The notes under the pieces: generated by a model
The model's input: only the letters and a program-made list of their open reading frames with translations
What the model was told of the DNA's origin: nothing
Databases searched by the model: none
Origin: Cladocopium goreaui
Lineage: Eukaryota > Sar > Dinophyceae > Suessiales > Symbiodiniaceae
Length of the DNA stretch: 64,000 nt
Reading direction: 5' to 3'
Assembly (NCBI GenBank): GCA_947184155.2
Contig: CAMXCT020001402.1
Location: forward strand, 565,049-629,048
Translations under genes and position numbers: made by a program
Shown here: positions 49,101 through 59,947 of the stretch, one piece after another
How positions within the stretch are numbered: the first letter of the stretch is position 1
Layout: the number at the start of each line of letters is the position of its first letter

Positions 49101-51069
49101 TTATATTGTAGTATGATGTAGTATGATATACCTCATGTTGATTAAATAAACCAATATCAATGAACCCTCATTGTAGAATCGGGGACGGCACCACCCTGAG
49201 AAAATCATAATTTGATACAATTTGCTGAAATGGAACCCTCTAAATCAAACAACCCAGGGGTTTGTTGACCAGAATTGACATTGATGAACGATGGCCAATA
49301 CAAACGTTCAGCTTGACCACTCAACTTGAGAATCATTAAACCTGGTGGATGAAGCATCAAACCCACACGTATGACAATCAATTGCATCACAAATATAGCC
49401 GCAAATAAGCATGCTTGAAACTACCAACCAGCACCAAAACCGAACGAAACACCAAACACACCTTTCAGTGTGCCGTTTCAGTTTGCAGTTCTGGCATTTT
49501 GACCCATGACCCCTGGCTATCCTCAAGTTGTGGGGAAGGACATATTGGGAAACCATAAATCTGGGAGTGATCACTGTCTGGGTCTGCACCTTTCTAGATT
49601 AGTTGGCTTTGGATAATTTCACTATTTGCATGCCCAAATTCAGTGGTGGACCAATCCAAACATGACTTTCGGGCTTCAAAATTTCAGACACCGAAAGATG
49701 TCTGTCCCCTGACTCTTCTTAAGCTAAAACCTAATTTTCATCCATTCCTGACCTGTAGCCATCTGCCATGCTTTGCCGTGCCCCTGTGCTTCCCTTCACG
49801 CCCCAAAAGGGTGGCGCCCGTGGCGCCTGTAGCCGGAGCCTCCTACACGATACTTTTGGGAAACAAAGGCTTGGGGCGGTTTGGGATCCATTCCAGTTTT
49901 CCATACATCTAAAATCATAACCATCATTAAAACCATCATCCCAACCATCATTTAGCGGTTGCCCACTAGTAGAGTACCCTTCATCGGAAAAGGAGAATGA
50001 GTGACACGACATGCTGGGTGGCTGAGCCAAGCCAGCCAATCTCCTCTGATGGACCGGAAGCCGCTTCCTGAGAGGGCGAGAAAGTAAGGGCTGAAGGTTC
50101 GATGCTTACCCTTTTGTAAGAGAACTCCCAAACCTGAGGGTGGTGGCGTACCAACGACTATTTGGATAGAAGCAGCACACATGTGGATAGAGCCAACAAA
50201 CTCGGGTATAATCAGTTTTTGTAGCTAAATCATTTCAGCTACAGCCATATCGGGCCCAAAGGCATAGATTTTCCCAACAAGTTGGACATCTCAACTACTG
50301 TAAGTCAATGCATGAATAGCAAGATTCCGTAGCAATAAGCAAAAACACGGGGGCAGAAAGCAGAAAACGTGCTACCCCAAAACCTACCCCATGGGTATTT
50401 GATCAGCAAACAAATCATCCTCGCCGTTTTGTATACGTAGTTTATCCAATGGTCAAGGAATTGTCACTAGAGGTCATCATATACTTTTTTCTGATGGATC
50501 ACTGGGGGTGTTTTTTGCTCCGCAAAAAAGGCAACCACTGTGACTGCGCCTCTTGCGGTCCACCTGGCTGCCAAAAACACAACTGGAGATTTCTCAGCAA
50601 CCAACAGTTGTTTTTTTCGAAATGCTTTGGGTATTTGGCCAATACACATTGCTTTTTAATTGATTGTTGCAACATAACTGGCTAGAAAGGCCGATTTTCA
50701 CGGAACATCGTGTCGAAACGTAGACTATGAAAAATTTCTCACAGCTTTCTGAGAGCTGAACCCTTTAGATCCAAAGATTGCGACCCTGATCTCCATTCGA
50801 TCCTACGATCGTCCCATGCTGTTCCTTGGTTCATCCCACAAAACTGGGCCGCTCCAAATGGGTTGAAGTGGACATCAAAAACTCCGCCCTTAACAAGGTA
50901 GATCTTCAGCCAAAGAGATCCTCCATGAATCTATATAATCTATGAATATGGTTCACACAATTTCACACATCAGATGTTAATCATATACCACTCACCAAAC
51001 ACCCAGTTAAATCAATTCAATCACTTCACCTGCTGCAGCGGCCGGCGCGGCTTGAGCGACGTCGCCCAT
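35735..51069 (-). CDS. Modular Ala/Pro/Lys-rich protein with duplicated 45-residue module and basic C-terminus
   Basis: A long minus-strand gene of tiny, mostly phase-0 exons. Candidate start: ATG 51069 ([13 protein letters not shown]; exon to about 51030), then 49842-49753 ([18 protein letters not shown]). Module copy 1: 47234-47190 ([15 protein letters not shown]), 46570-46526 ([15 protein letters not shown]), 45499-45455 ([15 protein letters not shown]). Linkers: 44066-44043 (VTEEEAAK), 43417-43367 ([17 protein letters not shown]), 41989-41925 ([20 protein letters not shown]). Module copy 2: 40694-40650 ([15 protein letters not shown]), 39964-39920 ([15 protein letters not shown]), 39715-39671 ([15 protein letters not shown]). 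Tail exons, GC donors: 38861-38814, 38364-38305 ([20 protein letters not shown]), 38100-38065 ([12 protein letters not shown]), 37822-37775 ([18 protein letters not shown]), 37105-37070. Terminal exon: 35815-35735 ([20 protein letters not shown], stop TAA). The tail resembles histone H1-type lysine/alanine tails, and PRKRQK is a plausible nuclear localisation signal. The folded module is not recognised. Some exons are probably missing; the 5' end is uncertain. Confidence 0.7.
40063..40180. repeat. GGAT tetranucleotide microsatellite
   Basis: About 29 nearly perfect GGAT units with a single substitution (GGAC near 40150), followed by TATG-rich sequence. It lies just upstream (gene sense) of the exon at 39964-39920, within an intron of the modular gene. 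Confidence 0.95.
47011..47129. mobile_element. MITE-like element, family 1, in intron of modular gene
   Basis: Ends TACCCTCTGGTAAACTAACA and TTTGTATGTTTACCAGAGGGTA-type (the right arm is the GTTTAC variant). 119 bp, between the exons at 47234-47190 and 46570-46526. Confidence 0.8.
47575..47638. repeat. Short foldback, 20-bp arms
   Basis: Left arm GGGAAAATCTACAGGAAACC (47575-47594) and right arm GGTTTCCTGTAAATTTTCCC (47619-47638) are complementary with one mismatch around a 24-nt loop. Possibly a small MITE or remnant. Confidence 0.6.
48413..48499. mobile_element. MITE-like element, family 1, short copy
   Basis: Ends TACCCTCTGGTCATAGCTAT and TGTATGTTTACCAGAGGGTA. 87 bp; the left inner arm is partly deleted. 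Located in an intron of the modular gene. Confidence 0.75.
48737..48839. mobile_element. Foldback element, family 2
   Basis: Perfect 13-bp ends GTGGGTAAAACAA (48737-48749) and TTGTTTTACCCAC (48827-48839), with inner related blocks (AATGGTTTATGCC, GGATGGTTTATG). A diverged relative without clear ends appears at about 33480-33545 (GATGGTTAATGGCA). Confidence 0.6.
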
Positions 51070-51767
51070 GACGCTGACCCGCTTTCTGTTTCGGGGAACG
51101 TTTGAAATCCAATGATGTAGCCATGCAGCCACCGATAGTGGCATATTGGATCATATTGGATCATATTTCAATGGGAATTCCAGGATCCTAAGGATCCTAA
51201 AATGGAGGTACGTAAACGTACCATATAGGTTCCTGAGATGGACATTGAATATTGGATCACATTGGCAAGATGATGGTATATTGTAAGAAAAGAATCCAGG
51301 CAGAAATATAATGGCATAGTGACATAATGTTGGAGTTGCATGTTTTAGACTGTCCATCCAACATTCTCCAACGTACTGGCAACACTAGTAATTATTCTCA
51401 CTGATGATAGTATGCTCACTGATGATTTGCGAACATAAAGTACTATCAAATGGCTATGCCAGCCTGACATCCTGGAACCAGTCAGTGGCTGGTAGATAGT
51501 ATTTCAAAATGGCGTCATGGTGTTTGGATGTTGATGTCCAATACATTTCAGAGAAACAGCTTCAGTGGCACTGGTGGATATGGATGGATTGTGTTGGATC
51601 ATTCGTTTGCTCTGTGACTGACCTTGTGTCTAAGGCTGAGGGCTGCGTATCATTCTTTTCTGAGACAAAAACAATATGAGTCAACGCATGCCCTTTTGCA
51701 GACAGTGTTTCAAACACGGGGACAGTCACAATAGTACACAATAAATCATAGTATTATATCCGCCGAC

Positions 51768-51796
51768 CCCGGCCTTGGCCAAGGCAGGGGCGGCGC
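51768..51796 (-). CDS. Candidate short Ala/Pro/Lys exon at the satellite border
   Basis: After acceptor GGTCCCAG the minus strand reads AAPALAKAG up to a GTCGGC donor. Composition is like the modular gene downstream, so it may be an upstream exon of that gene or of a neighbour. An alternative frame (APPLPWPRPG) is also open. Weak call. Confidence 0.3.
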
Positions 51797-51849
51797 CTGG
51801 GACCACCGCAGGTGTGGAACTTCTCCTTCTTCGCTTTCCACGGTCAAAC

Positions 51850-54800
51850 CCATCTTGCAGCCATCAAGCCACATCAATAGCTTCTTATGGCCACTCTTGC
51901 AGGCAACAGGCACCCCAGCCAACATGCACCCCAGGGCCACACATCAATGGCTTCTTATGGGCGTCCAAGTCTGCCCTTTGCTTCTTATGGGCGTCCAAGT
52001 CTGCCGTTTGCCAGCCCTAAAACCCTCCAAACCCTTAAAACGCTCCAAGCCCTCCAAACCCTTAAAACCCTCCAAACCCTTAAAAACCGTAAAACCCTTA
52101 AAACGTTGACTTGGCATGCTTCATCCTGCAGCCAACAGCCACCCCGCGCCACACATCAATGGCTTCTTATGGCCACTCTTGCAGCCATCCGGTTCTTATG
52201 GCCACTCTTGCAGGCAACAGGCACCCGAGCCAACATGCACCCCAGGGCCACACATCAATGGCTTCTTATGGGCGTCCAAGTCTGCCCTTTGCCAGCCCTA
52301 AAACCCTCCAAACTTCACCCTGCAGCCAACAGCCACCCCGCGCCACACATCAATGGCTTCTTATGGCCACTCCTGCAGCCGCTTCTTATGGCCACTCTTG
52401 CAGGTTGACTTGGCATGCTTCATAATCCTGCAAACCAACCGCCACCCCCGGCCAACACATCCATGGCTCTTATGGCCACTCTTCAGCTAACCGGCAACCC
52501 ACAGGGCCCACATCATGGCTCTTATAGGGGCGTTCCCAGTCCTGCCGTTTGCCAGCCCTAAAACCATCCAAACCCTCCAAACCCTTAAAACCCTCCAAAC
52601 CCTTAGAAACCTTAAAACCCTTAAAACGTTGACTTGGCATGTTTCATCCTGCAGCCAACAGCCACCCCGAGGCCACACATCAATGGCTTCTTATGGCCAC
52701 TCTTGCAGCCAACAGGCACCCCAAGGCCACACATCAATGGCTTCTTATGGGCGTCCAAGTCTGGCGTCTGCCAGCCCTTAAACGCTTAAAACCCTCCAAA
52801 CCCTTAAAACCCTCCAAACTCTTAAAACCCTCCAACCCTTAAAAATCTAAAACGCTTCAAGCGCTGACTTGGCATGCTTCATCCTGCAGCCAACAGCCAC
52901 CCCGAGGCCACACATCAATGGCTTCTTATGGCCACTCTTGCATCCAACCGGCAACCCCTGGCCACACATCAATGGCTTCTTAATTGGCGTCCAAGTCTGG
53001 CCGTTTGCCAGCCCTAAAAACCTCCAAACGCTCCAAACCCTCCAAACCCTTAAAACCCTCCAAACCCTTAAAAACCGTAAAACCCTTAAAACGTTGACTT
53101 GGCATGCTTCATCCTGCAGCCAACAGCCCCGCGCCACACATCAATGGCTTCTTATGGCCACTCTTGCAGCCATCCGGTTCTTATGGCCACTCTTGCAGGC
53201 AACAGGCACCCCAGCCAACATGCACCCCAGGGCCACACATCAATGGCTTCTTATGGGCGTCCAAGTCTGCCCTTTGCCAGCCCTAAAACCCTCCAAACGC
53301 TCCAAACCCTCCAAACCCTTAAAACCCTCCAAACCCTTAAAAACCGTAAAACCCTTAAAACGTTGACTTGGCATGCTTCATCCTGCAGCCAACAGCCCCC
53401 CCGCGCCACACATCAATGGCTTCTTATGGCCACTCTTGCAGCCATCCGGTTCTTATGGCCACTCTTGCAGGCAACAGGCACCCCAGCCAACATGCACCCC
53501 AGGGCCACACATCAATGGCTTCTTATGGGCGTCCAAGTCTGCCCTTTGCTTCTTATGGGCGTCCAAGTCTGCCGTTTGCCAGCCCTAAAACCCTCCAAAC
53601 CCTTAAAACGCTCCAAGCCCTCCAAACCCTTAAAACCCTCCAAACCCTTAAAAACCGTAAAACCCTTAAAACGTTGACTTGGCATGCTTCATCCTGCAGC
53701 CAACAGCCACCCCGCGCCACACATCAATGGCTTCTTATGGCCACTCTTGCAGCCATCCGGTTCTTATGGCCACTCTTGCAGGCAACAGGCACCCCAGCCA
53801 ACATGCACCCCAGGGCCACACATCAATGGCTTCTTATGGGCGTCCAAGTCTGCCGTTTGCCAGCCCTAAAACCCTCCAAACGCTCCAAACCCTCCAAACC
53901 CTTAAAACCCTCCAAACCCTTAAAACCCTCCAAACCCTTAAAACGTTGCCTTGGCATGCTTCATCCTGCAACCAACAGCCACCCCGCGCCACACATCAAT
54001 GGCTTCTTATGGCCACTCTTGCAGCTAACCGGCACCCCAGGGCCACACATCAATGGCTTCTTCTGGGCGTCCAAGTCTGCCGTTTGCCAGCCCTAAAACC
54101 CTCCAAACGCTCCAAACCCTCCAAACCCTTAAAACCCTCCAAACCCTTAAAAACCGTAAAACCCTTAAAACGTTGACTTGGCATGCTTCATCCTGCAACC
54201 AACAGCCACCCCGCGCCACACATCAATGGCTTCTTATGGCCACTCTTGCAGCTAACCGGCACCCCAGGGCCACACATCAATGGCTTCTTATGGGCGTCCA
54301 AGTCTGCCGTTTGCCAGCCCTAAAACCCTCCAAACCCTTAAAACGCTCCAAACCCTCCAAACCCTTAAAACCCTCCAAACCCTTAAAAACCGTAAAACCC
54401 TTAAAACGTTGACTTGGCATGCTTCATCCTGCAGCCAACAGCCACCCCGCGCCACACATCAATGGCTTCTTATGGCCACTCTTGCAGCCAACCGGCACCC
54501 CAGGGCCACACATCAATGGCTTCTTATGGGCGTCCAAGTCTGCCTTTGCCAGCCCTAAAACCCTCCAAACCCTTAAAACGCTCCAAACCCTCCAAACCCT
54601 TAAAACCCTCCAAACCCTTAAAAACCGTAAAACCCTTAAAACGTTGCCTTGGCATGCTTCATCCTGCAACCAACAGCCACCCCGCGCCACACATCAATGG
54701 CTTCTTATGGCCACTCTTGCAGCTAACCGGCACCCCAGGGCCACACATCAATGGCTTCTTATGGGCGTCCAAGTCTGCCGTTTGCCAGCCCTAAAACCCT

Positions 54801-54850
54801 CCAAACCCTTAAAACGCTCCAAACCCTCCAAACCCTTAAAACCCTCCAAA
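51850..54850. repeat. Satellite of about 11 units (224-311 bp) with telomere-like segments
   Basis: A higher-order tandem array. Units begin GTTGACTTGGCATGCTTCAT at 52105, 52404, 52628, 52863, 53093, 53362, 53673, 53945, 54172, 54408 and 54643, with a partial unit before the first. Spacings are 224, 227, 230, 235, 235, 236, 269, 272, 299 and 311 bp. Each unit contains copies of CACATCAATGGCTTCTTATG and a block of CCCTAAAACCCTCCAAACCC-type repeats. Length classes differ by gain or loss of an inner CCACTCTTGCAG module. Units around 52404-52628 are the most diverged. Open frames in all phases are satellite artefacts. Confidence 0.93.
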
Positions 54851-54861
54851 TGTTTAGGCCT

Positions 54862-54937
54862 AGCCGTTTGCTGGGCTTCTTGCGTGGCTCTATGTCTGCG
54901 CACTTCTTCCTCCACCCTTGCAACGGGGTCGGCGGCA
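54862..54937 (-). CDS. Candidate Ala/Glu-rich exon abutting the satellite
   Basis: The minus strand reads AADPVARVEEEVRRHRATQE and then AQQTA, followed by a possible GC donor (AG|GCCTAAAC) where the satellite begins. Charged helical composition and G/C-ending codons suggest true coding sequence. No acceptor was found nearby, so the 5' border is unknown. Confidence 0.4.
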
Positions 54938-54949
54938 CCAGGGCGTTAG

Positions 54950-56137
54950 CCCATTTATATATGATGTAATCAAAGGAACCAAAATTGAGGGGTCCTGATC
55001 CATTTCCCAACCTGGGTCCCAAAAAACCCACTGGGGGCAATCTCAGATCGAAATGCACAGAAATGCGGGATATAAATTCATAAGACAACCAATCACCCTC
55101 TATTCAGGTGATGACAATTGCGACAAAATTAACCAACAAATAGACCAAATTAGAAACCTCTTCACAAACTCTGACCAAGGTCTTAAGTATGCATCCGCAA
55201 ACTGCTGCTGTTACTCCTGATAACAATGATTACAATCATCGCACGGTGTTTGGAAACAAAAGCGAAAACAATCGAAAACATGTAGTATTTGATGGCATTT
55301 GAAAAAAGGGGGTTATGGTCAATATTTCATGAATACTCCATGAATCATCCTGTCCCCCTAATATTAAACACCATCATTGTATGGTCCCAAATATGTGGTT
55401 TCATCCCCTACATCCACTATGGTTTCTGGGGTGTGCTTAATGTTAGGGGCATGGGATTATTATACTTGGTGAGATCTAAACCGTTATATCCCCATGAAAA
55501 TCTACCATTCACTCACCATGTTTGGACGGTGAAACAGTTAAACTATTGTTCAAAATGAAACCAGCTTCAACCTCATTAAACCATTAAATCAAATCCTCAC
55601 TAAATCAAAAAAAAACATTCATATCCCATTCATATCACCAAAAATATCACCCTTCCAACTCTGAGCTCCAGAACTGTAGCCAGCTTCACTACCCACCTCG
55701 GCACGTCCTGGTTGAAAGATGGAGGAAACGTCCGACTACCCTGATCTACAAATCGATTTGTTAGTTTACAGGGGACACTCCCCCAAGCAAAACATCAACC
55801 CTGGTTGAGTATTGGATGAAGTAGAAAATATTGGGCTCGACGACTAGGGGGGTATTGAATATTAGTGGGATGGGTCTGGATTGTGGATGTATTGTCCAAC
55901 GAAGAAACCATGGCACAAGGTTTCAGCCATCAAAATTGGACTCTCTTATATGAAAATATATGAACACATATTGGCAACGAGTCAAAGTCCTGGTATCCTG
56001 GTAGAGAGTACATACCAGGTGAACGTCAATAGCTGATAAATGCATGTTCATCCCTCTAAAACGAAGTTTTTTTTATCGTTAAAACAGCCGTCCCCGAATG
56101 GGTTGACTGAAAATAGAGTACCAAGTCCAGTGGTCAA
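54950..56137. other. No securely supported gene; possible plus exon at 55684
   Basis: Mostly non-coding. A possible plus-strand exon at 55684-55713 (acceptor TGTAGCCAG, LHYPPRHVLV, GA donor) would join in phase 0 to the exon at 56314. One copy of the dispersed GTGAACGTCAATAGCTG family lies at 55980-56060. Confidence 0.4.
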
Positions 56138-56241
56138 TACCCTCTGGTAAACTAACATAGCTATGGAAAATCACCATTTTTAATGGGAAAACTCACTATA
56201 AATGGCCATTTTCAATAGCTATGTTAAATTACCAGAGGGTA
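56138..56241. mobile_element. MITE-like element, family 1, intact
   Basis: Ends TACCCTCTGGTAAACTAACA and TTAAATTACCAGAGGGTA. 104 bp; its ends and inner arms are very similar to the copy in the CDGSH intron 2, from which it differs at only a few positions. Confidence 0.85.
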
Positions 56242-56313
56242 TTCCATGCATTTTTAAAAAAGCTATCCCACCATTTTCATCCATTGGCAGCAACGGAAAT
56301 CTCCTCCATCTAG

Positions 56314-59288
56314 GAGCAGCGCCCGGTGCGTATTCAACAGCTGGTCAATTGCTGCGCTCTCCTCAGTGATGATTAGGGCTTTGCGTGTGGTTCACTGTCT
56401 TTAAAAATTCAGCTATAGTCCAACTGGGGGTACAAGCATGTAAACAACCCAGCGATTGGTGGGATACCATACCACCAGTTTCTTTGGGACTTCTGATCGC
56501 CAGGCCTTGTTTTTTTTACCGCGTCAATGATCATCCAATCAATCGAATATTCTAAATTCTAAATAATGAGCTTGTAATCTAACATAGAAGATGGCCCATT
56601 GATGAAATGATTTACATATATTTACATTCAATTTGCTGATTGTCCATAACTATGTGAAATTACCCAAGAGATCCCAAAGAGTATCTTCTATTCATCCCAT
56701 GTAGTTTTTTTCGCCATGGGATGGTGTTTCTTTATGGTGAGTAAATCCTCATCATCCCCTTCCCATTTTTTTCGGCCACACGGCGACACGGCTACCGAGG
56801 AACTGCCGAGGTAGTGGTGCCCCATCCGGTTGTAAGCCGCGACCACCCCGTTCGAATCATCGCTGGATCACGATGTCGTGAACTTCACCCGCCTCGATGT
56901 CCTGGAGATGGTAACTTTACCCGTCCGTTAAAAAAGGTTGGTTGGTGAACTATGGACTAACTATGGCTGGTTGAATATGTGGTTAACTATGGACTAACTA
57001 TGGACTAACTATTAGGTTGGTTAACTATGGTTGGTTGGCTAACTATGGTTGGCTAACTATGTTCGAAACGGATGGTATGTGAACTGTTGGATGTTTCTCA
57101 AAGTCGGACCACGCATCGCTTGACCGGAAAATGGACCAGACATCTCCGATCATCCAATTAGGATCTAATTATGTGGGACATACTTGGGATACAGATTTTC
57201 CTTGAGATGTTCCAAACCCCTAAGCCCGTCCTTTATGATTGATTGTGATTGGTTGGTTAACTATGTAGAAACCATGGGTGGTTAACTATATTATGTTCCC
57301 TATGGTTAGTTAACTACGTATGTTAGAAACAGATAGTTGGTATGTGAACTATCCCATACGTTCCATGTATGGTATATTTACCTACATTTGGGTGATTTTT
57401 AGGGCAAATGTTGGTAAATATTCCAGCACCATGGAGCATATGGGTATGCTTTTTTTTTGAAAGTGATGTTAAAAATCCCAAAAACCAGGACATTCACAAC
57501 CCCTGAACTACCCTCTGGTAAACGTTTACATGACTATGGAAAATCACTATTTTTACTAGGTAAATCAACCATAAATGACAATTTTCCATAGTTTTTTGTA
57601 TGTTTACCAGAGGGTATGGTTCATTAAAATCTGAAACCGATGGGGCTGACAGCTCCACTCCTGTGCACCAAAGGCGAGCAGCGCGGCCTTTTTTGGGATT
57701 CTTCCGCAAGGCCTGACACCTGGAGCTGACGACGGAAAGAAGGGATGCTGGGAGATCTGGGTGACCGGAAACAAGATATGTGTATACATGAGAAAACTAT
57801 ATATATATAATACATTATACATGTATTGTAAGCACTTTCATTATCAATGTTTTGTGTAATATTATATATATAGTGTGTATATATATATTATATATAGAAT
57901 TGATCATTCGCTATGGTTTATAACTGGAAAGTATACCCTCCGGCAATCTACCATAGCTATGGAAAGTGGCAAAAATGATTGCATGATCTATCTGTCAACA
58001 ATCTTGATTTTCCATAGCTATCTTAAATTACCAGAGGGTTGTATTATATGCATTCCAAACTATAGCATGTTATGCATGTTTATTGCAAAAAAAACTATGA
58101 TGAACTATCAAATTCTGGGCGACGGGAATTACATCATTATTTCAAAAGGATGTCAATCGATTTCAGATGATTTCAGGCAGAAAATGGCGGATTCGGACGG
58201 GAAATTTGGGGATTGCTAAGAGTAATAAACAATGCAATGTGATGTTCCGTGCAAAAATAGAGATTTACTGTAAACTATAATATGATTCAAGATTATGGTC
58301 CTCTAAAAATGGGATAGTTGAACTTCGGATAATGATTCAACTGAGGATGTAACATACCAACGTTAAATGCGAATCGATGGTGAAATGGTACCAAGTCCGT
58401 GGCACTTTGACCTGTGGAAGATGAAAATTGCAGCCTGGTGACAGCGTTCACTGCCAAAACCGCAGATTGTCCTTTGAGCCCAAAGAGTTGCGAGATGTTG
58501 CGAGGCCGCGAATGGCAGGCTTTCAGAAAATATCTGCTAGAAGCTACGAGCAGCACCTTGCCACAGATTGCTATCACCCAAGAATCGCTGGCTCTGTTCT
58601 GGGCTGCGAGGAAAGTTGGAACTGAATATACGTGGGCGTTTAGTGCCCTGCAGTCAAACAACCAAACTTGTGAAAGGCGAATGATTGACCGACGAAAAAG
58701 CACAACATGATAGCTTGGTGGAAGCCAAAGAAGGCAGGGCCTCACAAACACAGCTGCATACAGCTGTGATGAGGAGGTTCTTACGCCAGTGGAATCTCAA
58801 AACATAACATGGTCGTCCCAAATGCAAACATGACAGCAACGCAATGTCTCAAAAACAACACACATCTTTGCAAGCCAACTGTTTGCCAGTCTTGCTTCAT
58901 CAAACTCTTAGATCATCCAAGAATTGGGTACCGATGATTCCAATGGGGGTCCCACTGGGCAATCATCGTGTTTCCCATTTAAACATGCCAAACATTTGGA
59001 GTATCGCCTCATTTCCCGACAGATCTTGGGCATTTTTATCCATGTCTCCCCCATTCTTCCAGCATTACAGTACCTGGCCACTATATCCATGATATCCCAT
59101 GATATTCCCGTAAATTGTGCCCATGATTTCCATGATAATCATGATATCTTATGAAACATCTTCACCTGCACAGCGCGCGCGCGCGCCTGATCCATCATGA
59201 CCAGGTGGCCCATGTGGACTGGGCTAAAAGAGCCCGGGAAGACGAGCTGGCGCGAGCTAACGCGTTTTTTACGCCCGCGGATCTGTGA
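56314..59288 (+). CDS. Unidentified five-exon gene, 3' part
   Basis: Five plus-strand exons join with every phase consistent to a stop: 56314-56365 (EQRPVRIQQLVNCCALL), 56837-56910 (ATTPFESSLDHDVVNFTRLD, donor GTAACT), 57653-57710 (LHSCAPKASSAAFFGILPQ, GC donor), 58466-58631 (CPLSPKSCEMLRGREWQAFR, then TLPQIAITQESLALFWAARK; GT donor) and 59174-59288 (LIHHDQVAHVDWAKRARED, then LARANAFFTPADL, TGA). The sum is 465 nt, 154 codons plus stop, partial at the N-terminus. It is mostly helical and charged. I do not recognise a domain. It is the only clear plus-strand cellular gene here and it runs toward the minus-strand gene at 59.9-62.8 kb. Family-1 MITEs lie in two of its introns. Confidence 0.6.
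57509..57616. mobile_element. MITE-like element, family 1
   Basis: Ends TACCCTCTGGTAAACGTTTA and TGTATGTTTACCAGAGGGTA. 108 bp, 36 bp upstream of the exon at 57653. Confidence 0.85.
57934..58040. mobile_element. MITE-like element, family 1, diverged
   Basis: Ends TACCCTCCGGCAATCTACCA and CTTAAATTACCAGAGGGT. 107 bp; the outer ends differ at several positions and the middle is unrelated to other copies. Confidence 0.7.
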
Positions 59289-59314
59289 AAGATGGTCAAA
59301 AACTTCATGGTGTT

Positions 59315-59421
59315 TACCCTCTGGTAAACGTTTACATAGCTATGGAAAATCACCATTTTTAATGGGAAAATCAACTATAAATGGCCATTTTCAATAGCTA
59401 TTTTGACATAACCAGAGGGTA
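59315..59421. mobile_element. MITE-like element, family 1
   Basis: Ends TACCCTCTGGTAAACGTTTA and TTTTGACATAACCAGAGGGTA. 107 bp. Its right end abuts the first family-3 element directly. Confidence 0.85.
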
Positions 59422-59527
59422 ACTGGTTGGTGGTATACCTACCCCTCTGAAAAATATGAGTTCGTCAGTTGGGATTATGAAATTCCCAATATATGGAAAA
59501 ATAAATGTTCCAAAGCACCAACCAGTT
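59422..59527. mobile_element. Foldback element, family 3, copy A
   Basis: Ends ACTGGTTGGTGGT and GCACCAACCAGTT; the inside contains GAAAAATATGAG and AATATATGGAAAAAT arms. No coding capacity. About 106 bp. Confidence 0.75.
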
Positions 59528-59551
59528 AAGTATAGTTGGGAGATTGATAAT

Positions 59552-59653
59552 CTGGTTGGTGGTTTCAAGCATTTTGAAAAATATGAAAGTCAATGGGAAG
59601 GACTATCCCATATATGACATGGAAAATGAAAAATGTTTGAAACCACCAACCAG
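59552..59653. mobile_element. Foldback element, family 3, copy B
   Basis: Ends CTGGTTGGTGGTTTCAAGCA and TGTTTGAAACCACCAACCAG, an almost perfect 20-bp inverted pair, with the same inner GAAAAATATGA segment as copy A. The copies are 24 bp apart. Confidence 0.8.
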
Positions 59654-59947
59654 TAATGTTGTTTTATGATTTTTGGTGAATTATCTGGTGTATAGCTGGA
59701 AGTTTGAGAATTGCGTTTTACATCAGTTTTCACATCTTCACGTTTCCCCGTGTTGAATTTCGTGAGCCCTGGTTTTTAGAAGAAAATAAGTGGTGGAAAC
59801 CACCCTGGTCAGGAATAAGTGTTGAAAACTACCTGGGAGCAAAAACACACCAACGTACAAGATTCAAAGCCTGGTGGTTTCATGAGAGGCTGCCTTCCTA
59901 TATGTGCCAATGATGATATCTAAAGTGATTTCTTGAAATTCATGGAC

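Noticed and set aside
53368..54096. Long plus-strand frames in the satellite (Lys-Pro-Ser-Lys repeats)
   Set aside because: Each unit stops at the same place and all phases give repetitive products; this is a satellite artefact.
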